DNA from: Peredibacter sp045999315
GTDB lineage: Bacteria > Bdellovibrionota > Bacteriovoracia > Bacteriovoracales > Bacteriovoracaceae
Length of the DNA: 64,000 nucleotides
Reading direction: 5' to 3'
Assembly (NCBI RefSeq): GCF_045999315.1
Contig: NZ_CP174607.1
Span: forward strand, 2,232,001 to 2,296,000
The position numbers and the translations under genes are program-made. Below are positions 16,925 through 25,955 of this stretch, one piece after another (within the stretch, counting starts at the first letter, position 1; each line of letters opens with the position of its first letter). Below the pieces are notes generated by a model, which worked only from the letters and a program-made list of their open reading frames with translations, was not told where the DNA came from and did no database searches.

Positions 16925-17302
16925 TTAGATACTATGGAAGATGGCAATATCTTCTTTAAATGTAGGCCTTAGTGTATTCAACTCGTCTTTTGAAAACCAG
17001 CGAATCTCTTCATTCTCATTGTTATTGATTTGTGGATTGCCTTTCACAATTTCGGCCTTCCACCAATGAAGCATCACTCTTCCATCGTGTGTAGGAGTGG
17101 AAGTGATCTTTTGAGTTGGACGAACTTCAATTCCCAGTTCTTCCTGCGCTTCACGAATGACGGCCTCTTCTTCGGTCTCATTCGGTTCAATATGGCCGGA
17201 AATCGGGCACCAGTATCCTGGTGCCTTTGTTTTCCAAGCGCTTCGTTTACCTAGAAGAAATTTTCCGTCCTTTTCCAGGACAATCATGATGGCCTCTTTC
17301 AT
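16925..17302 (-). CDS. Nudix hydrolase
   Basis: 125 residues with an exact Nudix box, GX5EX7REUXEEXGU (GHIEPNETEEEAVIREAQEELGI region, about residues 36-58). The family hydrolyses nucleoside diphosphates linked to another group, using Mg2+. The GKFLLGKRSAWKTKAPGYWCP start recalls pyrophosphohydrolases of the MutT/RppH/IDI type; the substrate is not predictable. It ends 18 nt before the SDR gene's end region and is read in the same direction, so co-transcription with the SDR gene is possible. Confidence 0.92.
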   Translation of the reverse strand: MKEAIMIVLEKDGKFLLGKRSAWKTKAPGYWCPISGHIEPNETEEEAVIREAQEELGIEVRPTQKITSTPTHDGRVMLHWWKAEIVKGNPQINNNENEEIRWFSKDELNTLRPTFKEDIAIFHSI

Positions 17303-17320
17303 GATTTAAGTTTACATGGC

Positions 17321-17932
17321 TTAGTAGTCGTTGTTAACGGCCTTATAGACTCTACCTGTCTCAATTCCCAATACCGATTTCATATAGGCCTGAGCGACTC
17401 GGCAGCTTGCGACACCATAATGCCCTGGGAAGAAGGAACCATACGCCGCCTTCGAGTCTTCAAGAAGATCCGGTGAGACCACATTGATTCTAATTCCACG
17501 TCCAATTTCTGCCGCGGCCGCTTGAGCGAATCCTTCTACTGCACGATTAATACTTGTGGCCGATGTTCCACCAGCGATGAAAGTGGAAGTCAGAATGCCC
17601 GAAGTAAGTGTGAATGATCCACCATCTTTGATGTACTCTTTGCCGATTTGAACCAAGTTCACTTGTCCCATAAATTTATTCCGAATGCCCACTTCCCAGT
17701 GGTCTGCATTCAATTCATGAAAAGGAACAAACGCCACATCACCAGTGGCCGAAACCAGTGCATCGAATTTTCCGATTTTCTCAAAGAGAGCACGAATAGA
17801 TTTCGCGTCTGCGATGTCCACCTGATATTGGCCCGAAGTTTTTCCTACTGTAATCACTTCATGACCCTCTGACAAAAATTCTGTTACTCTCTTACCAATT
17901 GTTCCTGTTGCTCCAACTACTACGATTTTCAT
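17321..17932 (-). CDS. Short-chain dehydrogenase, short variant
   Basis: 203 residues from an ATG preceded by GGAGGGAGG. The Rossmann motif is GATGTIGKRV. The rest resembles the ~200-residue SDRs of the PRK07578 type: a LTSGILTSTFIAGGTSATSINRAVEGF block and IRINVVSPDLL. The classical YxxxK catalytic pair is not in its usual place, where TSATSINRAVEG is found instead. An NAD(P)-dependent oxidoreductase activity is therefore likely but not certain. It is divergent from a LysR gene 85 bp away, which probably controls it. Confidence 0.85.
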   Translation of the reverse strand: MKIVVVGATGTIGKRVTEFLSEGHEVITVGKTSGQYQVDIADAKSIRALFEKIGKFDALVSATGDVAFVPFHELNADHWEVGIRNKFMGQVNLVQIGKEYIKDGGSFTLTSGILTSTFIAGGTSATSINRAVEGFAQAAAAEIGRGIRINVVSPDLLEDSKAAYGSFFPGHYGVASCRVAQAYMKSVLGIETGRVYKAVNNDY

Positions 17933-18017
17933 AATTGCCTCCCTCCTTCCTGATGAACCCAGATTACGACACATCTCAAATTGCAAAAATACACAATTGG
18001 AGACATACTGTTCACAT

Positions 18018-18941
18018 ATGGAAACAATGTCTCTAAATGCTTATTTACCTGATGTTTTGGCATTTTACGAAGTCGCAAAGTGTGGTGGATTCACCCAAGC
18101 GGCCGAGAAAATGAATTTATCGAAGGCCCAGCTTTCAAAACAGGTGGCACGTCTTGAAACGATTCTAAGAGCTCAACTCTTTTTCCGAACCACGAGAAAG
18201 ATCAATCTGACAGAAGAAGGAAAGCACCTTCTTCAGTACGCTGAATCCATTGTGAAGCTTTCTCACGATGCCGCTGAGTCCATGAAAGAACTTGTGGATG
18301 AGGAAGGTGGGCTTATTCGAATTACCGCCCCAAGTTCTCTTGCTGATTCATTGGCCCCTCCATTAATCAAAATGTTTCATGAGAAGCTTCCAAACCTTAA
18401 AGTTGAAATCGAGGCGAGTAATGTCAAACGGGACCTCATCGCTGAGGGATATGATTTTGCTCTAAGAGCAATCGTTGAAACTGATCCTGAACTTGTTGCT
18501 CGATATATCGGTCATATTAAAGATGTGATCGTTGCAACTCCAGAGTACGTGAAGAAAAATAAAATTAAAGGCATTGATCCCAATGAGCTAAAAGAAGTCC
18601 CGGTCCTCATGGCCTCTCTTCGTAAGAGCTGGAACACTTGGAAGTTTCAGAAGGGGAGTAAGGACTTTTCGATTGATGTTCATGGGAACTATGCGAGTTC
18701 AAGTTATCAGACCAATCGTTGGATCTGTTTATCGGGATTGGGAGTAGCAAGACTTCCGTACTATCTGGTGGAGAAGGATCTGCAAGAAAAGAAGCTTGTC
18801 CTTCTTTATAAGGAATATTCGATTGCGACCCATCCATTGTATTTGGTCTATCCATCGAAAGGTTATAGAGCGAGAAAGAACAAGGTCGCTAAGGATTTGA
18901 TCTTGAGTTGGCTTCAGGGAGCGAAGGGATCAATCGTTTAA
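18018..18941 (+). CDS. LysR-family transcriptional regulator
   Basis: 307 residues. The N-terminal winged helix-turn-helix (LAFYEVAKCGGFTQAAEKMNLSKAQLSKQVARLE) is followed by a LysR substrate-binding domain (ITAPSSLADSLAPPLIKMFHE). It is divergent from the SDR gene, with ATTG-N10-CAAT at 17980-17997 as a candidate binding site. The start could be ATG 18018 or ATG 18027; an upstream in-frame TTG is less likely. Its 3' end overlaps the convergent YdeI gene by 12 nt. Confidence 0.93.
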   Translation: METMSLNAYLPDVLAFYEVAKCGGFTQAAEKMNLSKAQLSKQVARLETILRAQLFFRTTRKINLTEEGKHLLQYAESIVKLSHDAAESMKELVDEEGGLIRITAPSSLADSLAPPLIKMFHEKLPNLKVEIEASNVKRDLIAEGYDFALRAIVETDPELVARYIGHIKDVIVATPEYVKKNKIKGIDPNELKEVPVLMASLRKSWNTWKFQKGSKDFSIDVHGNYASSSYQTNRWICLSGLGVARLPYYLVEKDLQEKKLVLLYKEYSIATHPLYLVYPSKGYRARKNKVAKDLILSWLQGAKGSIV

Positions 18942-19505
18942 TCCCTTCCCCGCAAGAATTTGTTTCGTGTATTTCTCAATTCTTGATAAGCGAGTGGCCG
19001 CTTGTTTGGCCGATGAGAAATAAATATGATAGGCCTTCTGTCGTCCTGGAGTGAGAGACTCGAACGCCTTTTTCAGGGCCGGCTTTTTATCAAAAAGGTC
19101 TTGAAGTTCAGGGGCCATTTTAACTTTCGCTGGTTTTACTTCAACTTTCTCGCCAGACTTCACGATTGCTATCGCTTCTTTGATATAGGCCTTAATTGTG
19201 GTCTTAAGTTTTTGAACTTCTTTAACATCAGCGAATCTCATTTGACGACCCACTTGTGTGTTCTCTCCCATCTTTACTAGAACACCCTTTGGATCTTTCA
19301 TGAGTCCGCCCTTGAAAAATAAAAGGGCAAGATAGTTTTTGAAATCTTGAATGAGAACAATGTTGCCACCCTCAGCTGAGTAGCTCGGTTTGCCCCATTT
19401 GATTTCTTCTTCCAGGGGACAGGTGAGGAGGATTTCGCGGAGGGCCTCCATTTCGGGCTGCCATTTTTTTGCTGAACTAATGTACTTTTCGACTTTTGAA
19501 TTCAT
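18930..19505 (-). CDS. YdeI/OmdA-like protein (DUF1801 domain)
   Basis: 191 residues. Residues 10-120 are a DUF1801-type domain (EALREILLTCPLEEEIKWGKPSYSAEGGNIVLIQ), and the C-terminal part (PALKKAFESLTPGRQKAYHIYFSSAKQAATRLSRIEK) is the OmdA/YdeI helical module. The family is widespread and its function is unknown. It is probably monocistronic. Confidence 0.88.
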   Translation of the reverse strand: MNSKVEKYISSAKKWQPEMEALREILLTCPLEEEIKWGKPSYSAEGGNIVLIQDFKNYLALLFFKGGLMKDPKGVLVKMGENTQVGRQMRFADVKEVQKLKTTIKAYIKEAIAIVKSGEKVEVKPAKVKMAPELQDLFDKKPALKKAFESLTPGRQKAYHIYFSSAKQAATRLSRIEKYTKQILAGKGLND

Positions 19506-19529
19506 ATAATCATTTTATTTGGGAGAATT

Positions 19530-20432
19530 ATGAATAAGCAACCATTAGTCCCTTGGGGAGCCGCAGAAAAAGCAAATTGGCTTAAAGAGCAAACAATTAA
19601 GCGTTCTTATAAGGACGAAGTTCTTACCAAGATTGAGAAGCTTAAAGCTTCTTTGGACGTGACCCAGTATGGTGCTCTTTCATATAACCCTTCGCTTTAT
19701 CCGGTCTTTCTTCTTAAGACTCGCAACTTTGATAAAAATAAGAAAACCATTCTCATTACAGGTGGCGTTCACGGCTATGAAACCAGCGGAGTTCATGGTG
19801 CTCTGACCTTTATGGAAAAAGAGGCGAAGAACTACACGGATACTTTCAATATCATCTGCACTCCGTGTATCAGTCCATGGGGTTATGAGACAATCAATCG
19901 TTGGAACAATCTTGCGATTGATCCAAATCGCTCATTCATTCCAAATAGTCCGGCCGAAGAATGCGTTTTGTTTTTGAAGGCAATGGAACCGTACATTAAC
20001 GATATTTACGCTCACTTTGATCTCCATGAGACAACTGACACGGATAATTCTGTCTTCCGTCCGGCCAAAGCGGCGAGAGACGGTAAAGAGCCAGAACCTT
20101 GGACTGAAATTCCTGATGGTTTCTATGGAGTAGGTGATACGGAGAATCCTTGCTTTGATTTTCAGAAGGCGATCATTGATTCAGTAAGAAAGGTCACACA
20201 TATTGCTCCGGCCGATGAGAATGGAAACATCATTGGTGAGCCACTTCAGCAAGAGGGTGTGATTAATTATCCACTTAAGGCCCTTTCACTGTGTGCTGGC
20301 TTCTCAAGCGCAAAGTATACAACGACGACTGAAGTTTATCCTGATAGTCCGAAAGTCACGGATGCTATTTGCAATGATGCCCAAGTGGCGGCAATTAAGG
20401 GTGGATTGGATTATCTTAAATGCGTGAACTAA
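19530..20432 (+). CDS. M14-family zinc peptidase-like protein
   Basis: 300 residues. Zinc ligands are visible: GGVHGYETSG (His and Glu, near residue 80) and HFDLHETTD (third His, near 168). The substrate-binding NR is in DPNRSF, and a catalytic Glu is likely in TTTEVYPDS. The order matches succinylglutamate desuccinylase/aspartoacylase-like and M14 carboxypeptidases. No signal peptide is present, so it is cytosolic. An ATG-proximal GGGAG supports the start. The following gene overlaps by 13 nt, which suggests coupled translation. Confidence 0.85.
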   Translation: MNKQPLVPWGAAEKANWLKEQTIKRSYKDEVLTKIEKLKASLDVTQYGALSYNPSLYPVFLLKTRNFDKNKKTILITGGVHGYETSGVHGALTFMEKEAKNYTDTFNIICTPCISPWGYETINRWNNLAIDPNRSFIPNSPAEECVLFLKAMEPYINDIYAHFDLHETTDTDNSVFRPAKAARDGKEPEPWTEIPDGFYGVGDTENPCFDFQKAIIDSVRKVTHIAPADENGNIIGEPLQQEGVINYPLKALSLCAGFSSAKYTTTTEVYPDSPKVTDAICNDAQVAAIKGGLDYLKCVN

Positions 20433-20662
20433 GACAGGGAAAGATCGACGGAAAAATCTATCTGTTCCCAGTACCGGTGGAGAAGCATCGAAAGTATTTG
20501 GTTTATTGTTCGACCGAAGCAGAGGCGATGAAGATCAGTGAATTAGTGAGGACAGGTAAAGTCACTCATCCAGATCTTATCAGCGAAGACTTTATCTTTC
20601 TTACTTATCACACGGACAAGCAGACTAAGATTTTTGTGCTGAACCCTTCGAAGGACGCTTAA
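20420..20662 (+). CDS. Small protein coupled to M14 peptidase
   Basis: 80 residues, starting inside the last codons of the M14 gene. It is hydrophilic with alternating strands (KIYLFPVPVEKHRKYLVYCS, then EDFIFLTYHTDKQTKIFVL). I recognise no domain. The overlap suggests that it is made with the peptidase. Confidence 0.6.
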   Translation: MRELRQGKIDGKIYLFPVPVEKHRKYLVYCSTEAEAMKISELVRTGKVTHPDLISEDFIFLTYHTDKQTKIFVLNPSKDA

Positions 20663-20826
20663 CGGATAACCAAGTTGTCTTTTTTAAAAATGCTGTGTTT
20701 GTATTCATAGGCTGCTTGTCGGACACTTCAAAAAATTCCTAAATGATTATTTTTATATATAGAAGCTGTCTGTAATGGTCAATTATAAAACCCAGTGGCC
20801 CTTCTTTTAGCTGCTATAATCAATTT

Positions 20827-21354
20827 ATGATTACCACCCTTCTTCTCGCGACTGCAGTCACAGTAACAAAGCCGGCCCCAAAGGACCCAGAGCTGAGTTG
20901 TAAGGCCATGGAAGAGATTAAGTTCGAAAGGCCCGGCATCTTTAAGAAGAAGATCAAAGATGAGATCGTTGAGTTTAACTATGATTGGGCCCAGCTCGGA
21001 GACTATCTTGTTTGGAATGGGGAAGATGTTCCGAACAAAATCATCAATACGAAAAAGAAAACTGAATGTGAGATTGAATATCCAAATGTGAGGTCTATCA
21101 AAAAATTTAAAGATCACGATCTCTTATTTGTGGACGCTTTTCGAGATAAACTCGAGTACACGGCCGTTATTAGACTCGAGGACTGCAAAAAGATTTGGGA
21201 ATTAGAGATTAAGACTGAGGCGAGTGAAGTGACTTTCAACTCAACAATGGCTGTTAAAACCAATGCGATCAAAGGTTCGTCTTTGGATAAGTGCCAACAA
21301 TGTTGGAATGAGAAGACCGAGGCGTGCAGGAATCTGCCGGTGACTTCGCGGTAG
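20827..21354 (+). CDS. Secreted protein of unknown function
   Basis: 175 residues with a short hydrophobic N-terminus (MITTLLLATAVTV) that may be a signal peptide. The mature part is charged and beta-rich, with Cys residues in pairs (SCKAMEE, CQQCWNEKTEACR). No domain recognised. It ends 5 nt from the convergent kinase gene. Confidence 0.65.
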   Translation: MITTLLLATAVTVTKPAPKDPELSCKAMEEIKFERPGIFKKKIKDEIVEFNYDWAQLGDYLVWNGEDVPNKIINTKKKTECEIEYPNVRSIKKFKDHDLLFVDAFRDKLEYTAVIRLEDCKKIWELEIKTEASEVTFNSTMAVKTNAIKGSSLDKCQQCWNEKTEACRNLPVTSR

Positions 21355-21359
21355 AAGGC

Positions 21360-23552
21360 CTACTCACTGATAGGCAGATACAAGGTAAAAACACATCCTT
21401 CACCCTTCTTACTGTCCACTGTGATCTTCCCATGATGTGCGAGCGCGATTTGTTGAGAAATAAACAGTCCCAGACCCATACCGCTAATCTCACTGGCCTT
21501 TACTCCACGTTCGAACCGATCAAAAATTCTCTCTTTAAGCTCTTCGGATATTCCTGGACCTTGGTCCTTGATAGCAACCGAAGCGAGTTTGTCTTCAACA
21601 TTGATTGTAATGAGGAGTCTTTTACCTTCTGTATACTTAATCCCATTAGATAAAATATTCTGGATGATTTGTTCTATCCGAATTTTGTCCCAATTCCCTT
21701 CGGCATCTTGAATGATATTTAATTCAGGAACAGGGCAGTCGTTTTCTTGAAACTCTGGCTTCATGTATTTGATCACATGTTGAACAAGCTCAGAGATTTT
21801 GACTCTTTCTCTATTTAAAGCAAACTGGCCAAGACGAATTTTTGAGACGTCTAACATATCATCCACCAGACGTGCTAAACGAGAAATCTGAAGATCAGTT
21901 TCATGGGCCAAATTTTGGATCCTCTCTGGATTTAGGGCCTGGGGTGTTTTTTGTGCTAAAGCACGAAGCTGCATTTGGTTTTTAAGTTTTATTGAAGTAA
22001 TTGGTGTCTTTAATTCATGACTGGCAATGGAAATAAATTCATCTCGACTTTGAAGGGCCATCTTTAGTTTTTGAGTCAGACCTTTAAGTTCTTCTGAGGC
22101 CATTTTTGCATCATGAATGTCGGTGTTTGTCCCGAGCCATTCTTTAATCGTTCCATCCTCATTTCGAATAGGAATGGCAAGACCAAGATGCCAGCGATAG
22201 ATTCCGTCATGACGTTTTAAGCGATATTCAATTTGATAAGGCTCACCAGTTCGAAGCGAATTTTGCCAGGTCATTATGGTTCGATTGATATCATCTGGAT
22301 GCAATATTTGTTGTTCGGTCCATCTCCAACCTTCATCTACTTCAGGATCCACCCCAAAGTAGTCATAGTGACGTCGGTTGAAAAATTTAATATTTCCCTT
22401 AGGATCAGCAATGAACACCATTTGCGGCATGGCCTCTGTATAAAAGCGGAATCTCTTCTCACTTTCTCTCAGGCGCTCAGTCGCAAGTTTTTTTTCTGTA
22501 ACGTCTGAGACCCGGCTATAAAGCTTTTCTCCAACTGGATATACGGTCCAGGATAGCCAAATCCATTCGCCATTTTTCTTCCGATAACGAATCTCAAATC
22601 CAATGAGCTTTTCTCCCACGAGTAATTTCTTTCCTTGCTCAAAGGCCTCATCTACATCATCGGGGTGAACGAAATCCATCCAAGGACGAGATTTCAATTC
22701 TTCCAGTGGATATCCAAGTGTTTCTTCCCAAGCAGGACTGAGTTCCAAAAAATTATTTGATTTTACATCAGAGATGGCCAGCATGTGGCCCGGAAGATTC
22801 CAGAAGTTTTGGAGAAGTTCTATGGCATCTTTCTGATCTTGAATATCAAACACAGCACCTGAATGGCCCTGAAAATTTCCTTCTTCGTCAAAAAGGGGAT
22901 TGGCTAAATCAATGGACCAACGATAAGTCCCGTCCTTTTGTCGGACTCGATACTCAAATCTGAATTTGTCTTGTCGTTTAAGCGTGTCCTCAAACTGTGT
23001 CCTTAGATTATCAATGTCTTCTGGATGAATCATTTCTAACCAGCCATGGGCATGTCCATCTTCTGGTTTTTGACCAGTGATTTCAAACCACTGTTTGTTC
23101 AGATAAATATTTTTCCCATTGGCATCTGTGACCCATAAGAGAGCAGGTGATATATCAATGTTTTTCTCATACTGCATCTGGGCCTGTTTAGAGTCATTGA
23201 TGTCAGTACAAGTTCCAAACCAATTTGTTATCTCCCCAATTGAGTTTCTAATTGGTACGGCACAGGCCTTAAACCAACGATAGATGCCATCGTGACGTCT
23301 CAAGCGATATTCCATATCAAAGATGTGACCGCTTTTGACAGCATCCAACCAAATATCACAAGCATTTTGGCGATCATCGGGATGAACAAAATTGAGCCAT
23401 TTTTTGCCAAGTTGTTCTTCTTGATTTGCTCCGGAAAAATCAACGGATTGCTTAGAGACAAAATTGATGTCACCCTTTGGATCCGACGTCCACACAATGT
23501 GTGGAATGGCCTCAGCGATTTGTTTGAATTGTTCTGCGCTTATTTCCTTCAC
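21360..23552 (-). CDS. Multi-PAS sensor histidine kinase, orphan
   Basis: 730 residues without membrane segments. Four PAS domains run in order: about 8-120 (AIPHIVWTSDPKGDINFVSK), 128-245, 248-362 and 368-488. The first and fourth are close copies of PAS_3 type (each has EYRL+RHDGIYRW). A HisKA region follows with the phospho-His in SHELKTPITS (about 510), then a HATPase_c domain ending GLGLFISQQIALAHHGKI. It should autophosphorylate in response to a cytosolic signal such as redox, light or a ligand. No response regulator gene is adjacent. Confidence 0.92.
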   Translation of the reverse strand: MKEISAEQFKQIAEAIPHIVWTSDPKGDINFVSKQSVDFSGANQEEQLGKKWLNFVHPDDRQNACDIWLDAVKSGHIFDMEYRLRRHDGIYRWFKACAVPIRNSIGEITNWFGTCTDINDSKQAQMQYEKNIDISPALLWVTDANGKNIYLNKQWFEITGQKPEDGHAHGWLEMIHPEDIDNLRTQFEDTLKRQDKFRFEYRVRQKDGTYRWSIDLANPLFDEEGNFQGHSGAVFDIQDQKDAIELLQNFWNLPGHMLAISDVKSNNFLELSPAWEETLGYPLEELKSRPWMDFVHPDDVDEAFEQGKKLLVGEKLIGFEIRYRKKNGEWIWLSWTVYPVGEKLYSRVSDVTEKKLATERLRESEKRFRFYTEAMPQMVFIADPKGNIKFFNRRHYDYFGVDPEVDEGWRWTEQQILHPDDINRTIMTWQNSLRTGEPYQIEYRLKRHDGIYRWHLGLAIPIRNEDGTIKEWLGTNTDIHDAKMASEELKGLTQKLKMALQSRDEFISIASHELKTPITSIKLKNQMQLRALAQKTPQALNPERIQNLAHETDLQISRLARLVDDMLDVSKIRLGQFALNRERVKISELVQHVIKYMKPEFQENDCPVPELNIIQDAEGNWDKIRIEQIIQNILSNGIKYTEGKRLLITINVEDKLASVAIKDQGPGISEELKERIFDRFERGVKASEISGMGLGLFISQQIALAHHGKITVDSKKGEGCVFTLYLPISE

Positions 23553-23715
23553 TACTTTGTCTCCAGTATTAAAGATACTTTACATGCAAAGCATTTGAAT
23601 GAGGCAGGACACTGGCAATAAGTGTTAACACGCAACAATGGGCCGCATGACTTACTTAGTGCTTTGTTTCTTTGGTCATCGTTGAGAATTAATAAAGGGA
23701 ATCTTATTAGTGATT

Positions 23716-23973
23716 TTAGTGCCCACCAACTAAGAAGCTCAGAACAATGATACTCATCACGAGAAGACCCGCAGAGACCATCTTAAAATCTTTTTCTTTG
23801 AGAAAGCTCAGTATAAGTCCAAGCACTCGTCCGACTGGAATTAAAATAAATAATCCAATCCCGCAATTGATCGTTGAGTTTGATGAAATTAAGACTCCAA
23901 TTGTTGTCAGAAAGGTGGCAGACCAAGTTCCGTATTGGAGAAGATTTTCTAAGTTCTTTTCAATCTGTGCCAT
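23716..23973 (-). CDS. DUF1634 membrane protein
   Basis: 85 residues with three hydrophobic segments (WSATFLTTIGVLISS, IGLFILIPVGRVLGLILSF, MVSAGLLVMSIIVLSFLVG). This matches DUF1634, whose genes usually sit directly downstream of TauE/SafE permeases, as here (1-nt overlap). It is probably an accessory subunit of that permease. Confidence 0.85.
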   Translation of the reverse strand: MAQIEKNLENLLQYGTWSATFLTTIGVLISSNSTINCGIGLFILIPVGRVLGLILSFLKEKDFKMVSAGLLVMSIIVLSFLVGGH

Positions 23974-24809
23974 TAAAGCCCCTTAAAAGTTTTAAAGAGC
24001 ATCTGAACTCCAAAGACAATCAGAATTAAAACAAAACTCATTCTTAGTTTTTCGCTAGAAGTAGAAATAAGAATTTTTGCGCCCACAAGGGCCCCAACCA
24101 CAGAACCTACAACAACTGGTCCGGTAATTTCCGGAACAATGGCACCTTTAATAAAATAGGCCCCAGCACTGGCCGCGGCGGTCACTCCAATCATGAAGTT
24201 AGATGTGGCAGAAGAAACTTTAATAGGAAGTCTTAGGGCAGAATCCATGGCCGGGATTTTTAAAACACCACTCCCAATCCCTAGGAGAGCGGAGAGAACT
24301 CCCGCAAGATACATCAGAAACATTCCTAGAGGAAGATTGTGAACTGAATAGCGAACAGCACCTTGGTGAGAGTCAACATATTCTCCACCTAAAGCAAGAC
24401 GCTCTCCCCAGCTTTCTGGACTTGCAGTTGATACAACTGTTTCTTTGCGTTTGAGAAACATTTGAAAAGCAGAAATAAATAAAGTCGCACAAAAAAGAAA
24501 AGATAAGAACGTGTTCGAAATCGTTCCCATTAATAAAACACCAGTGAGGGCCCCTAGAGTCGTGGAAATTTCCAAAATCATCGCAAGACGAAAGTTCGTA
24601 AGCTTGGCCTTAAGATAGGCACCTGCTCCAGCACAAGAGCATGCAATGACCGATATAAGACTTGCAGTAATTGCTGTTTGAATATCAAGATTACAAAAAA
24701 GAGTGAGAAGTGGAACAATGAAAATCCCACTGGCCATTCCTAAAATTCCTCCTAGCGCACTTGCTCCAAAAGAGATCAGGAATAGCAACAAAGTGTAAGT
24801 TGTGAGCAT
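23973..24809 (-). CDS. TauE/SafE (TSUP) family permease
   Basis: 278 residues with about eight hydrophobic segments. The two TSUP repeats begin FGASALGGILGMASGIFIVPLL and AGVLSALLGIGSGVLKIPAM, each with the G-rich motif. The family exports sulfite, sulfoacetate or similar anions. The sequence after the first repeat has a cytosolic loop (KRKETVVSTASPESWGERL). It forms an operon with the DUF1634 gene. Confidence 0.9.
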   Translation of the reverse strand: MLTTYTLLLFLISFGASALGGILGMASGIFIVPLLTLFCNLDIQTAITASLISVIACSCAGAGAYLKAKLTNFRLAMILEISTTLGALTGVLLMGTISNTFLSFLFCATLFISAFQMFLKRKETVVSTASPESWGERLALGGEYVDSHQGAVRYSVHNLPLGMFLMYLAGVLSALLGIGSGVLKIPAMDSALRLPIKVSSATSNFMIGVTAAASAGAYFIKGAIVPEITGPVVVGSVVGALVGAKILISTSSEKLRMSFVLILIVFGVQMLFKTFKGL

Positions 24810-24883
24810 ATTATTTTTTACACTATTTTACTCAATTAGCCAAGTTTGGCGTCTCACTTGCAACACCATTTTTGGAGGTATTT

Positions 24884-25039
24884 ATGATTAGAAAATTGAA
24901 GTCAGGTGAATACCGCATTTACTCACGAAGTGTGAATCCAAAGACAGGGCATAGACGAAACTTAGGTACTTTTAACTCAAAAGAAGAGGCCCTCCAGCAT
25001 GAACGTGAGATACAATACTTTAAGAGAAGAAAAGCATAG
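24884..25039 (+). CDS. Small basic conserved-type protein, 51 aa
   Basis: A 51-residue protein, IRKLKSGEYRIYSRSVNPKT at the start, then a GTFNSKEEALQHEREIQYF helix. GGAGG lies 6 nt before the ATG. The pattern, a short beta hairpin then a helix, resembles a family of short basic proteins seen in many Gram-negative genomes. The pI is very high, so nucleic-acid binding is possible. It is followed within 13 nt by another small gene. Confidence 0.7.
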   Translation: MIRKLKSGEYRIYSRSVNPKTGHRRNLGTFNSKEEALQHEREIQYFKRRKA

Positions 25040-25051
25040 AAGGAGGGCCCT

Positions 25052-25198
25052 ATGAAAAGTACATCAAAAGGTTCATTCATGCACACTGTTGGTGATGCCA
25101 TTGAACGAGTTGGTGAAATGGTCACCAAAATGGGTGCCGCAAAACTCGGAACCAAAATCTATAACTTTGGTAACAAGGTTGAGCACAGTAAGGACTAA
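25052..25198 (+). CDS. Small protein, 48 aa
   Basis: A 48-residue protein with an AAGGAGGG 5 nt upstream. It has an amphipathic middle (HTVGDAIERVGEMVTKMGA) and a polar C-terminus. It forms an operon with the 51-aa gene. No family recognised. The stop codon shares 4 nt with the convergent dienelactone hydrolase gene. Confidence 0.65.
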   Translation: MKSTSKGSFMHTVGDAIERVGEMVTKMGAAKLGTKIYNFGNKVEHSKD

Positions 25199-25902
25199 AA
25201 AATTTCACTCAAAAATTTTGCAATAGTTGAGAGTGATCTTTTATGTGCCTTTTCATTGTACTTGATACCAAGTTCTGGAATGTTTGCACCTTCCAAAGTA
25301 AAGGCATGCATTGCATGCCCATAAGCATGAATTTGCCAGTCCGCATTTGTGCGATTCATCTCTTTGGTGAATTCAAGAATACTTTCAGTGCTCACCATTG
25401 GGTCTTCCCAACCGTGAAGAACAAGCACACTTGAATGGATTTGTGTTTCTTCCAAATTTGGTGAATTTAATAGTCCATGAATACTTATGGCACCTTTAAG
25501 GCCTTCAGGGTTGGCACGAGCAAGATCTAAAGCGCATAGACCTCCAAAACAATGTCCCATAACGGCGATTTGATTGGAGAGGACCTGTGGATGCTTCTTG
25601 GCCTCGTTAAAAGCGGTTAAAAGACGTTTTCGGAGGAGCCTCCTGTCCTCAAGAAGAGGATTCATCAAGTGACTATTATCTCCATCTACCGGGCCTCGTT
25701 TGCCTTTCCCATAAACATCAAAAGCAAGACCTACATATCCTTGTTTCGCTAAATCATCCGCGATCTTATAGAAATGCTCACTCGGGCCACTCCATGCATG
25801 TCCTACTAAAACACATGGAAATTTGTTTTTTGAATTGTCTTTAGGGACAGAAATATATCCCTCGAAAGTTGTTTCTCCATCTGTGTAATCAAAAAAACTC
25901 AT
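25195..25902 (-). CDS. Dienelactone hydrolase family protein
   Basis: 235 residues with an alpha/beta hydrolase core: nucleophile Cys in GHCFGG (about 116), acid in HGWEDPM and His in YGHAMHAFT. The Cys nucleophile and short length are typical of dienelactone hydrolases, which open lactone rings and related esters. ATG 25902 follows AGGAGG by 5 nt; a GTG two codons up is less likely. It is divergent from a TetR gene with a palindromic operator between them. Confidence 0.9.
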   Translation of the reverse strand: MSFFDYTDGETTFEGYISVPKDNSKNKFPCVLVGHAWSGPSEHFYKIADDLAKQGYVGLAFDVYGKGKRGPVDGDNSHLMNPLLEDRRLLRKRLLTAFNEAKKHPQVLSNQIAVMGHCFGGLCALDLARANPEGLKGAISIHGLLNSPNLEETQIHSSVLVLHGWEDPMVSTESILEFTKEMNRTNADWQIHAYGHAMHAFTLEGANIPELGIKYNEKAHKRSLSTIAKFLSEIF

Positions 25903-25927
25903 ACACACCTCCTGTGACTTGATTATA

Positions 25928-25945
25928 AGTAAATGCCCATTTACT
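25928..25945. promoter_or_regulatory. TetR-type operator
   Basis: Perfect 7-bp arms AGTAAAT and ATTTACT flank a 4-bp GCCC centre in the 53-bp divergent region between the hydrolase and TetR genes. Confidence 0.6.
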
Positions 25946-25955
25946 ATAAAGCTCT

